A DNA stretch of 64,000 bases from Sarcophilus harrisii (lineage: Eukaryota; Chordata; Mammalia; Dasyuromorphia; Dasyuridae). Location of the stretch: the NCBI RefSeq assembly GCF_902635505.1, contig NC_045428.1:303419107-303483106 (forward strand), in the 5' to 3' direction. Shown piece after piece: positions 11,946 through 25,099 of this stretch. The notes under the pieces are model-generated. The model did no database searches, was not told the origin of the DNA, and saw only the letters and a list, made by a program, of their open reading frames with translations. Numbering within the stretch: the stretch's first letter is position 1; each line of letters starts with the position of its first letter. Position numbers and translations under genes: made by a program.

Positions 11946-12734
11946 TTCTCCTTCCTTTTCCTTTTCCATATTAATCTGCAGTAAGCATTTACTAACCTCC
12001 TAGTGTGTGCTAGGTACTGTAGAATATGACAAGTCTGTACTTGTTTAATCACTTCTGATTGCTTGCCCATATTAACCTTTTCATGTTTCTCTTAATTCTT
12101 ATGTTTGAACTTTGAAGTTTCTACAAAAAACTGATTTTTTTCATCAGGAATACTTGTAAGTCTTCTATTTCATTAAAGGTTCATTTTCTCCTTGTAGCAT
12201 TATATTCATTCAGATGGGTAGATTATTCTCAGCTATAAGTCTTATTTCCTTTATCTTCTGGAATATTATATTCTAAATTCTCCCCTCCTTTATTATATTG
12301 ATCACTAAAATATGAATGATCCTGACTATGCTTGCTTGGTACTTTCTTTCAGGTTGCTTGCAGTATTTTTGTCTTTGATCTTGAAGCTCTATATTTTTAC
12401 TATAATATTTCCTAGAATATTCCTTTTGGAGTTTCATTAATTTACTGACCAGTGAATGCTTTCCATTTTAACTTCATCTGCTTCAAAGGGATCTGGGCAG
12501 TTTTCTTATATGATTTCTTTAAATATGATCTTTTTTTGATTATGATATTCAAGTAGCTTAGGGATTAAAATTTTTTTTCTCCTTGATCTGTATTCTAGAT
12601 TAGTTGTTTTTACTAGGAAATATCTTATATTTTCTCCTATTTTGTCTTTGTTTTAATATTTCTTTTCTCCTGGAGTTATTTGTTTCATTCTTATTTTCAA
12701 GGAATATGATACTTGGTTAAAAAAAGACTTCATA

Positions 12735-14145
12735 CTTCTTGAGAAGGACCTACATGTACAAAATTGTTTATAGCAATTCTTTTTGTGGTGGCAAAGAATT
12801 GGAAAATAAATGTATGCCAATCAGTTGGGGAATGACTTAATAAGTTATGGTGTATGAATGTAATTGAATATTTTTTTTTTCTGTAAACAAATATGTACAT
12901 ACTGATTTGAGGAAAGCCTGGAAAAATTTAAATGAACTAATGCTGAATAAAGTTAGAAGAACCCAAGAAAATATTGTACACAACAATAGCAAAATTATAT
13001 GATGATAAACTATGATAGACTTAGCTCTTTTCAGCAATTCAGTGTCCAAGGCAATTCCTTTTTTTTTTTTTTTTTTTTTTTTTTATTTAATAGCCTTTTA
13101 TTTACAGGTTATATGCATGGATAACTTTACAGCGTTAACAATTGCCAAACCTCTTGTTCCAATTTTTCACCTCTTACCCCCCACCCCCTCCCCTAGATGG
13201 CAGGATGACCAGTAGATGTTAAATATATTAAAATATAAATTAGATACACAATAAGTATACATGACCAAAACATTATTTTGCTGTATAAAAAGAATCAGAC
13301 TCTGAAATATTGTACAATTAGCTTGTGAAGGAAATCAAAAATGCAGGTGGGCATAAATATAGGGATTGGGAATTCAATGTAATGGTTTTTAGTTATCTCC
13401 CAAAGTTCTTTCTCTGGGCATAGTTGGTTCAGTTCATTACTGCTCCATTGGAAATGATTTGGTTTATCTTGTTGCTGAGGATGGCCAGGTCCATCAGAAC
13501 TGGTCATCATATAGTATTGTTGTTGAAGTATGTAATGATCTCTTGGTCCTGCTCATTTCACTCAGCATCAGTTCGTGTAAGTCTCTCCAGGCCTTTCTGA
13601 AATCATCCTGTTGGTCATTTCTTACAAAACAGTAATATTCCATAATATTCATATACCACAATTTATTCAGCCATTCTCCAACTGATGGACATCCATTCAG
13701 TTTCCAGTTTCTAGCCACTACAAAAAGGGCTGCCACAAACATTCGTGCACATACAGGTCCCTTTCCCTTCTTTATAATCTCTTTGGGATATAAGCCCAGT
13801 AGTAACACTGCTGATCCAAGGCAATTCCAACAAACTTTGGATGAAAATGCAGACTGCATCCAAAGAAAGAACTATGGGAATTGCAAATTGAAGCATACTA
13901 TTTTCACCTTTTTTTCCCTCTTTTTTTTCCTTATGGCTTTTCTTTCCCAATATGAATCATATGGGAATATATTAAAAACGAATGTACATGTAAACATTTA
14001 TCAGATTACTTGCTAGCATGGGGAAAGGAGGTAAGGAAGAAAGAGAAAAAAATTAGAATTCAAAATCTTACGAAAATATATGTTAAAAACCATCTTTATA
14101 TGTAATTGGAAAAATAACATACTATTAAAATAAAATTTAAGAAAA
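12735..14145 (+). mobile_element. Older plus-strand L1 3' end, itself interrupted
   Basis: Starts inside ORF2 (acctacatgtacaaaattg, then tggcaaagaattggaaaata). It passes the stop into a 3' UTR with agaaagaactatgggaattg and the usual 'tcagattacttgctagcatg' end, and finishes in an A-rich tail. A loose repeat (gacttcatact / gattttatact) may be its aged target-site duplication. A young minus-strand L1 (13059-13814) is inserted within its 3' UTR. Confidence 0.7.
13045..13828 (-). mobile_element. Young L1 with 14-bp target-site duplication
   Basis: The exact repeat tccaaggcaattcc occurs at 13045-13058 and 13815-13828 and brackets a 5'-truncated minus-strand L1 of about 755 bp, poly(A) shown as T-run 13059-13084. 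The target is the 3' UTR of the older plus-strand L1. ORF2 C-terminal codons are readable (WKLNGCPSVGEWLNKLWYMN). Confidence 0.93.
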
Positions 14146-15438
14146 AGAAAAAATGATTTTATACTCCATATCTCTTGATTTAAACTATTCTTTCTAATTT
14201 ATTTTTCCATAGCTCTTTTATTTTTCATTTTTTACCTCTAATGCACTTATTTAATTTACAAAATTATTTTAAGCTTTTTTTTTATCATTTCCAGAAATTA
14301 TAGTTGAACTTCTAACCAAGGTCTGATTTTTTTTTTTTTTTGAAGTTTTGTTTATCATTTTCTTGATTTATAGCTTGGAAATTCCTGTCACCATAATAGC
14401 CCTTTTGGTGTAATTCTTTTTTGTTTGTTTGTTTGTTTGTTCATTCTTTCAATGTTATTTTCTGACTTTGAACTTTTTTATTGGGATCAGTGAGCTCAAA
14501 ACCACAGAACTGCTGTTTGCTTCTGTACTTGGAATATACATCTGAAAATCTAGGATCATTCCTTGCCCAAAATAACCAGTCTTCTCCTTCATCTTCATTA
14601 CATTTGTGTGACCCAGCTTTGAGGAGTGAGTGACAAGAGCTCTCATGCTACCTGTCCCTGCTTCTCATACAAGGTCAGGCCCATTCTGAACCAGGTCTAG
14701 ACCCTCTTCTTGCTCTGGATATTGCTAGAGGCAGGCCCCTTTTCAGATGTTCCTGGTGAGACTTCATCCCTTAAGACAGATCTTTCTCTCTTTCTGTCTG
14801 TGATGATCTGAACTGGAAATAGCCTTCATTGGAATTATTCTTTCTTGAATTTCTTGATCCAAATTCAATGTTGTCAGATCTTTGTCAGTTAGTTGTGCTT
14901 TGTATGTCTATCTGCTACTCTGCCCTCTTGACTGGACATTTTTAATAGTAATTGGTAGAACCTTCTTCTGTCTGTTGTTACTATTTTGTTCAGTTATTCC
15001 CTTTATCAATATGAGACATGTGACTCTGCTACAGAAATTCCCAAATGATTTAAAGTTCCAAGGATTCAAGCATTAGGCGGCATTGAAATAATTAGAACAG
15101 TAAAATTCACCAGAGAGGACAATATGATTAATATTATGATTAATCAAGAAAGACATTTTGGAGATAAGTTTTGAAGTCACCTCATGGATTGGTCATCTGA
15201 ATTACTCTCTTTAGCTATTCTTTCACTGTTGTTTGCAGGGCTTATTGATAGTATAGATTTAAGAAAGAAACCTTTCTTTCTATGCTTGCTCTAAGTATGA
15301 ACAGCAGTACTCAGTGTAAAGCAGATGTCACCACCCATCTTTCCTGTTTGCAGTAAACAGTGCTTGTTAAAGCTCATTTTTCAAAAACTGAGGTGAAAAT
15401 AAAATCTTTTCAATTCATTTTCTGCTATTAAATTTCAG

Positions 15439-15548
15439 AAATTTTATCAAGCAGCTTGCAAGATCCAGGCTGCATGGAAGGGTTTCCAGACTCGAAAGAG
15501 AATGAAGAAACTTCCATGTGCAGTGATTGCTTTGCAGAGGAATTTCAG
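15439..15548 (+). CDS. IQCB1: IQCB1 coding exon with the first IQ motif
   Basis: Encodes KFYQAACKIQAAWKGFQTRK, then RMKKLPCAVIALQRNF, leaving AG of a split Arg codon. The first IQ motif is IQAAWKGFQTRKRMKK (IQxxxRGxxxR type with Lys replacing the first Arg). The start of a second one, IALQRNFR, crosses the splice junction. Human has LIQAYWKGFQTRKRLKK. The acceptor is aatttcag and the donor is TTTCAG/gtaaaa, both strong. IQ motifs bind apo-calmodulin; that role comes from the family. The intron on the left is 8.9 kb and on the right is 8.9 kb, so this exon sits alone in repeat-rich sequence. Confidence 0.97.
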
Positions 15549-17030
15549 GTAAAAGATTGTAAACAACAACAACTATAATAGTAACAATAATAACTAGCAT
15601 TTATGTAGCATTTTAAGGTTTGTAGATTTTTTATATGTTTTGGAAAAGAGGAACGAAGGCCAATCAATGAATAGAGACAGCCTTGTCAGAGAAATATAGA
15701 GATAAAGCCAAAGTTTTGGTGACTTTTGAATTCCTTTGTTTTGTTTAGTTTTTCCCAGTAATTTCTGACATAACTTCTTTAGCTCAAGCAGATTTTTAAG
15801 TTGGGGAATAAGAGGACAGGGACTTGATGTGTTTCCATGTAGTTTGGGCCTATATTTGCAGAGAAAACTAGATAGTGGATAATTCTCTGGCTGGTTCAGT
15901 CTCTAATATCTATAATTATTTCTGTATTCTAGTTAATTCTGGAAAGAAGGAGAACACAACCAGAATGCTACAATTCAAACAAATTTCTGGTATTACTGTC
16001 TTTCTCCACTACCCCCTACCATCCAGCATGCAAGCAAAAATATATTCATACACATATTCTTTGAAGCACTGGAAAGAATAGTAAAACATAAGCTTTTTAG
16101 GACACCTCTGCATTTGTGTTTAAATCTTACTTTTTTTTTGCATGGAAACTTGCAGGTGAAACTTCCTCACCAGAAGCAGTTAAACAATTATACATCTGAA
16201 ACTATTCTGCTTTCAGTAAGTTAAATTCACCAGCTGCATTTCTCAGTTATGATATGATTAAAACAATAGTGCTCCCTGGAGCTAGTCCACAAGTCATGTC
16301 ATATTTAAATAAGCAAGGGGTTAAAATAATAAACAAAAATCACCCCAGTGTAAAGCATGTGGTTTGAGTGTCGGGTAAAATCATACAAAATCTCAAGGCA
16401 AACTTAAGAACATAAAATATTTTTCCTTCAATTCTCAAAGTATACTTTGAAGAAAAAGGGTCTGAAAGAAAATTGTGACCAGAAAACAAAGCAAAAGAAA
16501 GGATTAAAATATGGTATAAAGGATTGGAGTTTATTCCTTAGAAGGTATTTAATTGATCTTTCTCTATTTTCATTTCTTATTTTTCTTTTATCCATTGATT
16601 TTACTATAGAACTTACCTACTTCTTTTCTGTTTATATATAATTTTGTCTTTTACATACGTGATAATGTGCACTCACACTTAAGTATTTGTGATATACCAC
16701 AGCACATATAATTATACTTAGTACACACTTGGGCAACCCACAATTTCGATTCTTTGGAGATTGATATTCCATGAATTGTAACTATCACCAGAAAGATATT
16801 GATGTTAAAATTGTGAGACTTTCTTTCAGAGAGAAGCTTGGGGTCATTGCTGGTGCATCACAATTTCCCAATTAAAATACAGCCTTCTCTCAGCTGTCTT
16901 CCTTTACTAGCAGGATTCAGTCCTTAGTAAGGTTGTGGAGATTACTAAGAGAAAGGTTGTTCAGCTCTTTCTGGTGGAAGATGGCCTAACAAGGGGAGAT
17001 AACATTTTATATATATTCTCCACAAAGTTT
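15549..17030. other. Intron, mostly unassigned
   Basis: A short MIR-like stub lies at 15585-15640 (minus). Beyond it I see only AT-rich sequence without a defensible element until the L2 that begins near 17040. Confidence 0.35.
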
Positions 17031-17039
17031 TCTGATTCC

Positions 17040-17935
17040 TTATCATGTTCCTTTTTCTCCATATAGTTACCATCATAGTTCAGGTCTTCATCAACTCTCA
17101 CTTGGACCATTCATTATATTAGTATCCTCTTTGTTTGTCTCTGCTTTTAGCTTCTTCCATGTCCAATTGAGGCTTCAATAGCTCAATTTTGACCATTTTA
17201 CTCCTGTGTTAAAGAAATTTTAGTGGTTTTATATCAACTCTGCTGCCTCTAAATGCAAATATAAACTCCTATATTTGTTATTTAAATCTGATTTAAATCA
17301 CTATCTGATTCCTTTCTTTGATTATACATTGCTCCCCTCATGCCCTTTACCATTGTAGCTAAACCAACCTACTTAGTCTTCCTTTATAACATTCCATTTT
17401 CCATTTTCAAGGTTTTCTCCACACACTTTCTTCCTTGCCTCTTCTTTACCTTCCTTGGGCCTCTTTCTTCCTCTGCTCGTTGGAGTCCCTCTTCAAGACT
17501 CGGCTTAAGTGCCATCTTCTTCACAAAGGCCTTTTCTAATTCTTCCCCTATTTCTTAGTTTTTCCTCATTACTTTGTATGTAGTGTGTATTTTCGGAGAC
17601 AAAAAGCTCATCTAGGAATGTGTTCAAGTTCTACTTCCAATACATACTATCTTTGTGATCTTGGGCAAGTCAATTAACCTTTCAGTGTCCTAAGAATTTT
17701 GATGGTTAAATTACAGATTCACATTGTTAGAGGGAGTCTTTATGCATATGTCCATGTATATGCATATATGTATGTATGTATATCTGTATGCATGCTTTTT
17801 AGCTGTACAAATGTGTTTTGGTTTTTCCTCTCCAGAGACTATTTAATTTTTGTTTTTGTGTTCCTAGGATCCTAGTATAGTTGCTGTTCATAATAGGAAT
17901 TTAATAAATGCTTATTGAATTATATGTAGTATGAT
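17040..17935 (+). repeat. L2 LINE 3' region with a MIR stub
   Basis: The run of blocks (caagactcggcttaagtgcc, atcttcttcacaaaggcc, 'ttcctcattactttgtatg') is the L2 3' coding/UTR pattern. It continues to a tail reading ttaataaatgcttattgaat near 17900-17930. A MIR fragment (gatcttgggcaagtcaatta) sits at about 17600-17700. Confidence 0.6.
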
Positions 17936-18079
17936 TCATAGGCTCCTTCACCATTCTGGTTACCCCTCTTTTTTACATTTTTCATCTTACAATGTTCTTC
18001 CTAAAATGTATAAGGAATTATACATAATACTCAACATGTGGTCTGACCAGGGCAGAATATGATGGGAACTACCACCTGG

Positions 18080-18086
<7 letters not shown>

Positions 18087-18130
<44 letters not shown>
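18087..18130. repeat. (TC)n microsatellite
   Basis: Uninterrupted TC dinucleotide repeat of about 21 units, ending before tcgctgaaatg. Likely length-polymorphic. Confidence 0.95.
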
Positions 18131-18135
<5 letters not shown>

Positions 18136-18574
18136 ATGCCCCTTATAATCACTTGAGCTTTTCTTTTCTTTTTCTTTTTGCTGCCATCTCACACTGTTGA
18201 CTCATAATGAGGTTGCAGGCCAGTAAAAAGAAACCCAAATGTGTCTTTCACACAAATGGTTGTCTATGCTTCCCTCACCTGTGAAGGTGATTGTTGAATT
18301 CTATATTTACATCCCTATTAAATTTTGTTTATTAGATTCAGTTTGATCTCAAGATCTTTTTTGAATCCTGAATGTGGAATTCAGTATTATTTAGCCTTCT
18401 TAGTTTTGTGTCATTTTCAAATTTGACAAGTATTCCTCTTATACTGTCACTCAAATCCTTGATAAAATTTATATTAAATTTATTAAATAAATTTCTTTTT
18501 CCATGTGTTCACTCACTGTTCTTTCATAGTGTGTTCTGAAACTTAGGAATCGAAATCAGTCTCATGTTTGCTAC

Positions 18575-21500
18575 TCTGATAGGTGGGAGGTGGTATCTCA
18601 GTGTCTTAATTTACATTTTTCTAATGATTTCTGAAGTGATTTAGAGCTTTTTTATATGATTATTGATAATTTTTATTTCTTCTTAAGAAAATAAATAATT
18701 TTATTTCTTCTAAGTTTCCTTTGAAAACTTCCTATTCGTGTCCTTGGGCCATTTATCAATTGGGGGGTGGCTTTTATTTTTGTTCATTTTAGAGTAGTTC
18801 AATATATGATGTTAAATATTAGTCTTCATCTAGTTTCTGCCAGATTACTTTTCCAGTTTTGTCAAATAGTGAGTTCTTGCCCCAATAGCTAAATCTTTGG
18901 GTCTATAAAACATTAGGATTCTATGCTCTTTCTTTTTTACATTGTGACCTTAATCTGTTCCAATGACCATCCTCTCTGTTTTACTTAGCATCAAGTTGTT
19001 TTTGCTGGTTACAGCTTTATAGTAGTTTGAGATTTTATACTATTAGTCTTCACTTTCCTTCCCAATTTTTTAAACTAATCTCCTTAATATTCTTGATTTT
19101 TTTCTTTCAGATTAATTTTTTTCACATAAATTTATTTATTAGTAGTTTGGTTAGTATGACACTGAATCAGTAAATTAGGAAATATGGTAATTTTTTATTA
19201 TTTTGGTTCCACTTTGTGAGCAGTTAATATTACTTATTTAGATTTGTCTCTTATTTGTGTGAATTATTTTGTAATTGTGTTTGTACAATTCGTGTTTGCC
19301 TAGGCAGTAAACTCCTACATGTTTTATACTGTCTATAATATTTTTTTCTGCATACAGTGTTTTATATTTTTTATTATAAATTTAAATACAAAATGAGAAA
19401 AGAAAAAACTGCAATATTGCCACATACACAGCAGACTATGAGAAGAGGATTCACAAAATTCCATTTCAAGAAAACCTATGTAATAAATACTGCATATTGT
19501 TTTTAAAGCTTCCCTAGTTTTCTTTGCTTTCTTGTTGATTTTCTTTTGGTCTTTGCTATGCACTTTTTACTTTATTTCTTTTCTCTTCCCTCCCCCCATT
19601 CTAAAGAAGGCTACAATTAAGCATGGGTATATCTATAGATATCTATAAGCATACACATATATACACTTATATGTAAGACTGTACTGTGTAGTGTTCTGAT
19701 TAGCTTTCTGGAACTCTTTGAACCAGCCTTTCTTTCAGCTGAGTAATCACCACTAGAATAGCCAGAGATAAAGTCCAGAAGGCTTTATTGTTTTCTTCAC
19801 AGTCTGTCTCCTTGCCTAGGGCTCTGCTAGCTTTCTGGAGGCCCTTCAGATGGGCCTTGGTCTCAGTGAGGAAGCAGGAAGACAGGTCAGCCACCTTTAC
19901 AAGGCTGATGAAGATGGAATGTCTCTCTGTGTCCGAAAGCTTGAGCTCCAGCCTCCCGTTCTCTATCTTCTCTGAGTCTGTGTCTGGCAGAGTTTGTCCC
20001 AGTTTATATGCTCTATTGCAATTACATCATTACAGTATACTGAGTATAAACCAATCATTATATTACTAGGGCATTCATACTCAACTAGAGAACTCACATG
20101 CTAAACTAGATAACCATTGTCTTATCAATTCCACTGAGTTAGCACCTTGTTGTAGAACTAAATCAGTCATACTGAGCCTTAAATATACTTTTCCAGAGTT
20201 CTGTCCTTTACAGTACTATACTCACTTCCACCTGTCATCTGTTTCTCTGAAGATGGATAGCATCTTCCTTCATAGATCCAAGTCTTTCCATATTTTTCTA
20301 AATCAGCCAACTCATCATTTCCCATGCCAATCTAGTATTTCAATCCAGTCATGGCCTATCTTGAGAAATTCTTTCCTCAATTTTCTGTAATCCTTTCATT
20401 TTTGGCTACATAGGTTTACAAAAAGATTTTGGTTTAAAATAATCAAAATTATCCTTTTTGCCCGTCAATAAAGCTCTTCCTTATGACATAGTTTAATGTC
20501 TAATGTTGCTGAATCTACTTCTTTTACTTTTTTTTCCTGTTTTCTTTGAAGTTCCTGACCTTTTGCTCTTTCAAATGAATTTTATTATTTTTTTCTAACT
20601 CAGTAAAAAAAATTTTTTTTTGTAATTTAATTGGGGTGACAGTGAATAAATAAATTAGGTAAAATTGTTGTTTTAAAATTTTATATTGGCATTACCTACC
20701 TATGGACAAAAAATATTGCTTCAGTTACTTAGCTCTGAGTTTATGTAAAAAGTATTTTGTCTTTATGTTCATGTAGTTTCTTTGTTTTGGCAGACGTATG
20801 CTCCTGTGTTTTTACTGTCTAGATTTTTTAAATGGTCTAAAACAATATTGAATAATGTTGGTAACAAATAGTGTAGTTTCTTTGTTTTTCACTTTTTGAT
20901 TTAATCTATTTTAACCTTAACTTCCAGATCCTGATTACTATCTCTTGGGGCTTTTTTTGCATAATAAATGCTACTTCTGCCTTTTATTTTATCTTTTTTG
21001 TGTATCTCTCATTTTTATAATGTGTTCTGATAGCAACATATAGTTGAATTTAAACTTTTAATCTGCTCTTCATTTCTGTTTTGAGTCACTTTATCCCATT
21101 CACATTCTAAGCTACAATTTTATATTTTCTTATTTCTTTTTTCCTCATTATTCTTCTCACCATATTTGCCCTTTCTCTTCTCGCTCCTCTGCTTCAATTC
21201 TACCCACTATCTTGCTCTCCTATTCATTAATCCACTCACCCCTCTAAAAATACCTCCCTTTCCTCCTCTTCCTTCTACTCTATCCCTTTGCCCTCTTTTT
21301 TTTTCTGAATTTAGAAGACTTTTTCTATTGTTCTCCTCTCTTTCCCTTCTTCCCTCTCTCTCTCTGTCTCTCTTTCTCTGTGTGTGTGTGTATTTGTGTG
21401 TTGTTATGTATTTTCCCTCTTTAACCCATTTCTGATGATAGTAAATTTCTAGCATTACTTACCCTCCCCCCATTAATTTCTTCTGTTAGCATTTCTTTTT

Positions 21501-22990
21501 TATACTTCATTTGTATGAGATAATTATTCCTTTTTATCTTTCTCTACATGGTTTTAGTTTTTTTAGAATCCCCCCATCATACTCAGCTCAACCCAAGCTT
21601 TTCTTTTAACTTATCTAAATAATGATGACAATGATATGAAGTAAACAATTTGACCTTATTGAGTCCCTTATAATTGGTCTTTAATGTTTACCTTATATTT
21701 TTCCTGGGTGTTATATGTCAAAATTTCCCTTATATTCTGGGTTTTTGGTCACAAAACCTGAAAGTCTCTCAGTTGAGTTACTACCCTTTTCCCTCATTCA
21801 GGATTATACTTGACTTTGCTGAGGAAATTACCCTTGGTCATAACCCCAGCTATTTTGTTCTATAGAGCTTTAAAAAAATCAAGTTAATTACATAGACAGT
21901 TATTTTCTGGAAATGAAAAACAGAGAAACTACACCACGTGTCATCAACATTATTCAACCTGTGATTCTTCAGTGTGGTAGCTACTAGGTCTTCTGTAATT
22001 CTTATTGTAGCTCAATGATAGTCGATTTGGTTTCTTTCCTTGATGTTTCCAATATTTTGTTCTTAACCTGGGAGCTTTGAATCTTGGTTATATTATTCCT
22101 GTAAACTTTCCTCCTGGTACCTTTTCATGTGATGAATGATGGATTTTTCTATTTTTGCTTTGCCTTCTTGTTCTAGAACTTCAGGGCAATATTCCTTGAT
22201 AATTTCTTGTAATACTGTATCCAGATTTTTTTGATCATATTTTTCAGATGGTCCAACCATCCTTATGTTTTCTCTTCAATCTGTTATTTTCTGATGGAAT
22301 GTTTCACTTTCTTTTCTGTTTTTTCATTAATCTGATTTGTTGGTATCTTGAAACATCATTAGCTTCCCCTTGCCCAATTCTAGTTTTCAAGGAATTATTT
22401 TCTTTCTCAAGTTTTTGATTATGTCAAATTGGCTGACATTTTCTTGATTTTCTCGGATTACTTTTACTTTTTTTTTCCCTAAATCTTTTATTTAATTTTT
22501 AAAGTCCTTTTAAAGTTCTTCCAAGAACTCTTTTTGTTTTGGGGACCATTTTGACATTTCTCATTGAAAAAGAAGTGACTTTTAGCTGCTTTATGTTCCT
22601 CTGAACATAAACCCCAGATCTTTTCTAATCCCATAGTAACTGTCTACGATTAGGTTCTTTCTCCTCTACTTACTTATTTTTATTTATTGTTTTATTTTGT
22701 TTTTAGCAGCTAATAGTGTAATTAATTTGCTTTTTAAAAAGCCTTTTTACTTCATTATATTATTCCTTGATGTCTCATGGAGTCATTAACTACCATTCAA
22801 TTACTTTTAATTTTCAAGGAGTTAATTTCTTCAGTGAGGTTTTGTACCTTCTTTACTAAGCTGTTAATTCTTTTTTCATAGCTTTCTTACGTATCTCTCA
22901 TTTGTTTTTTATATATCATTTTTAGCTCCTTCAACTCTTCTAAAAATTCTGTTGGATTTGTTATCAATCTGTATTTTTCTTAAAGGCTTT
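18575..22990 (-). repeat. Old L1 copies, minus orientation, from ORF2 end to ORF1
   Basis: A long, decayed L1 tract. It runs from the ORF2 3' region (18575-19320), through ORF2 5' parts (20225-21640), to coiled-coil ORF1 sequence (22000-22950). The colinear right-to-left order suggests one old insertion or two adjacent ones, interrupted by the LTR at 19.7-20.2 kb. The segment at 19325-19680 is unassigned. A short TG/TC-rich tract lies at 21355-21400. Confidence 0.5.
19686..20214 (-). mobile_element. Solo LTR-like fossil, minus orientation
   Basis: A segment of about 530 bp that is more GC-rich than its flanks. It starts near TGTAGTG and ends in TTTACA, with gtact just left and gtact just right of the ends. 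Read on the minus strand it has a TATA-like box (gcatataaac near 20005) and a polyadenylation signal (caataaagcc near 19785) in the right order. No viral genes are adjacent. The family is not identified; it is called by architecture. Confidence 0.5.
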
Positions 22991-23139
22991 GCTTGTGCAA
23001 GGAATATAGATAACATTTAGTGCTATCTTCCTACATAATGTAATTTGGGAGATACTTAATTGTTTGGTCTACAATTCCTCACTTACCTATATATATACTC
23101 TATTAACAGGAAATTGTATATTAATTCTTCCTTGTGGTA

Positions 23140-23355
23140 TAGCTAGGTGGTAAGTAGATAGAGCACTGGACTTGGAGTCGGGAAGACTCATTTTTATGAG
23201 TTCAAATCTGGTCTTATCTGTGTGACCCTGAGCAAATCACTTAACTCTATATGTCTCAGTTTCTCATCTGTAAAAATGATATATAAAAGGAAATGGTGAA
23301 AACTCCAAATGGGTCACAGAGAGTTGGACAACACTGAAACGACTCAACTACAACA
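23140..23355 (+). repeat. tRNA-derived CORE-SINE (Mar1 type)
   Basis: Head tagctaggtggtaagtagat, then agagcactggacttggagtc, gagttcaaatctggtctta, a gtgaccctgagcaaatca core, tcagtttctcatctgtaaaa, and tail gactcaactacaac. Sense, close to full length. Confidence 0.88.
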
Positions 23356-23737
23356 AAATCTTCCTCTGTATTAAGGTGTTTTTAAGTCCCTGTTCAAATG
23401 AGACTGGGAGAAGGGATACCTTAAACTACTAGTCTTGTAATACAAATTACTTTATCAAATTAATTCATGATTCTTCTAACCGGGTCTCCCTGAGGAAATG
23501 GGGGTAGAGGGGACAGAAGAGGTAATTATAATTGAGAAAAGATTAGAAAATCAAAATTGTAACATGAGTCACTGTGCAACTCTACAATAGGGCACCTTGA
23601 ATATTTCAAACATCCTGTGAGGTGGGGTGCCAAATGGGAAAGAGGAGGCCACCAAAAAAGTGAAAATATACCTGAATCTTTGAAAATTCAAACATGATTT
23701 CAGCATTGTTTTGCCCATTTTACTCCTGTGTTTAATA

Positions 23738-23970
23738 TAGATAGATAGATAAATAGATAGATCTTATATAATCATACAGTGTCACAACTAGGAGGGCCTT
23801 TAAAAGATCATCTTGTTCAATCCCTGCCTTCAACCTCCTCCTCCTCCCAAGCTTCAAGCTCCATAGTTTACAAAAGAAAAAACCAGGACCCAAAGAAGAC
23901 TTGATCCAGTTCATTAAGTGAAATTACTTTCACTAGACCCTGGACTAGAACTTGTTTTTGCTGACTACTA
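23738..23970 (-). repeat. (TAGA)n stub and MIR-type SINE, antisense
   Basis: A short tagatagataaatagataga repeat is followed by an antisense MIR-like segment ('gggcctttaaaagatcatct ... tccctgccttcaac ... aggacccaaagaa'). Confidence 0.5.
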
Positions 23971-24418
23971 TCCACTTTCTGCTGCCATACTGAATTTGAA
24001 ATAAAGTAGTGGGAAATTAGGATAATGTGACAATGAACTGATTTCATTGTAGGAAACTGTCCCAAAGAATAGTTTCTTCCACAGTTTCCAGTCTTAGTTG
24101 CCTGAGACTCTAGATCATTGATTTGCTCCAGGCAAATCTGGTCATTCAGATGAAGAGATTATAGTTTGAATATCCCTATTCAATTCTATCCTCATTTTAA
24201 ACAGTGTTCAGAGAAAAAATAAATAACATTATATTTGTTGGCTTTCTTTGCTATCCCTGTCAGAGATGACAGAAAGAAGTAGGTGTGACTAAAGAAAGCT
24301 AGGTAGTTTTGTAAATGTTGGCCAAGACAATGCAGATTTGATTATTGGATAATATTTTTGTGGCTGTATGATTTTTGAATATTATTTTTAAGTCTCCGTT
24401 AATACTTCCATCTACTAG

Positions 24419-24561
24419 AAATAAGAGAGAAAAACAGCTGCTTAAACTGAAGAAGCAAAAGGAAGAAGACGACCTCAAATTACAAATGCAACTTCAAAGA
24501 CAAAGGGCCATGAGAATATCCCAGGAATATCGGCTAAATTTGCTGGAAATAGTTCATCCAG
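24419..24561 (+). CDS. IQCB1: IQCB1 coding exon, charged coiled-coil linker
   Basis: Completes the Arg codon (AG+A) and reads NKREKQLLKLKKQKEEDDLK, then LQMQLQRQRAMRISQEYRLN and LLEIVHPG, ending on the first G of a Gly codon. Human reads SKRSKMLLEINRQKEEEDLK and then LQLQLQRQRAMRLSRELQL. The acceptor is catctactag and the donor is CCAG/gtaaga. The exon finishes the second IQ motif (ALQRNFRNKREKQ across the junction) and then forms a highly charged helix predicted to be coiled-coil. The left part of the exon (NKREKQLLK) is its least conserved stretch. Confidence 0.96.
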
Positions 24562-25064
24562 GTAAGAGCTGACATTACTATTTGTGTAAGAATAAGAGGT
24601 TACTGTGTAATTCCTGAAAAAGTATTTTTCCATTGCTTTTTTTTTAAATCACAGATTTATTCAATCATCCTCATTTGTTGTTCCTTTCTCAGATCTTTAA
24701 AGACTCTTAAGTCTTTAACTATGATTCCTATAGTTAAGATAAATTAGTTAATATAGTCAGCCCTACTAGGAAAAACAAAGTTTGTGTTTAAGCGGGCCAC
24801 CATAGATAAGTGAAAACCTTATTTTAAGACTCCCACTAGTGATAGGACAGAAAGGGAAGCCAAACTGATCATGAAGCATGTACCCTTCAGCTTTGACAGT
24901 TTCTTATATAACCAGGAAGGAGATATAAGAAAATTTGTTCATTAAGAAACTACAAAGGAGTTCCAAGTAAACAATTTTTTATGGAATCACTTTTTAATTT
25001 TCATGCTTTCACTTTCTACTACCTCCTTTTCTGCTCTGTACAAAACTTTACCATGTCTCCCCAA
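24562..25064. other. Intron, nothing recognised
   Basis: No exon or clear repeat. An A-run of about 19 bases follows at 25066-25084. Confidence 0.35.
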
Positions 25065-25099
25065 ATTAAAAAAAAAAAAAAAAACTTCACTTATTTTAC

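Larger units (their letters stand above)
12200..14935 (-). repeat. Old host L1 (ORF1 and 5' UTR), split by nested L1s
   Basis: Minus-strand L1 sequence at 12200-12720 and 14150-14935. The right end carries 5' UTR sequence finishing in ctactctgccctcttgactg, close to the marsupial L1 5' start (which on the sense strand reads as the reverse of gccatcttggctcc). It was interrupted by the plus-strand L1 at about 12735-14145. Confidence 0.55.

Noticed and set aside
19788-20069. 93-codon plus-strand frame in a GC-richer stretch
   Set aside because: Sits inside the LTR-like fossil in the opposite orientation to its signals.
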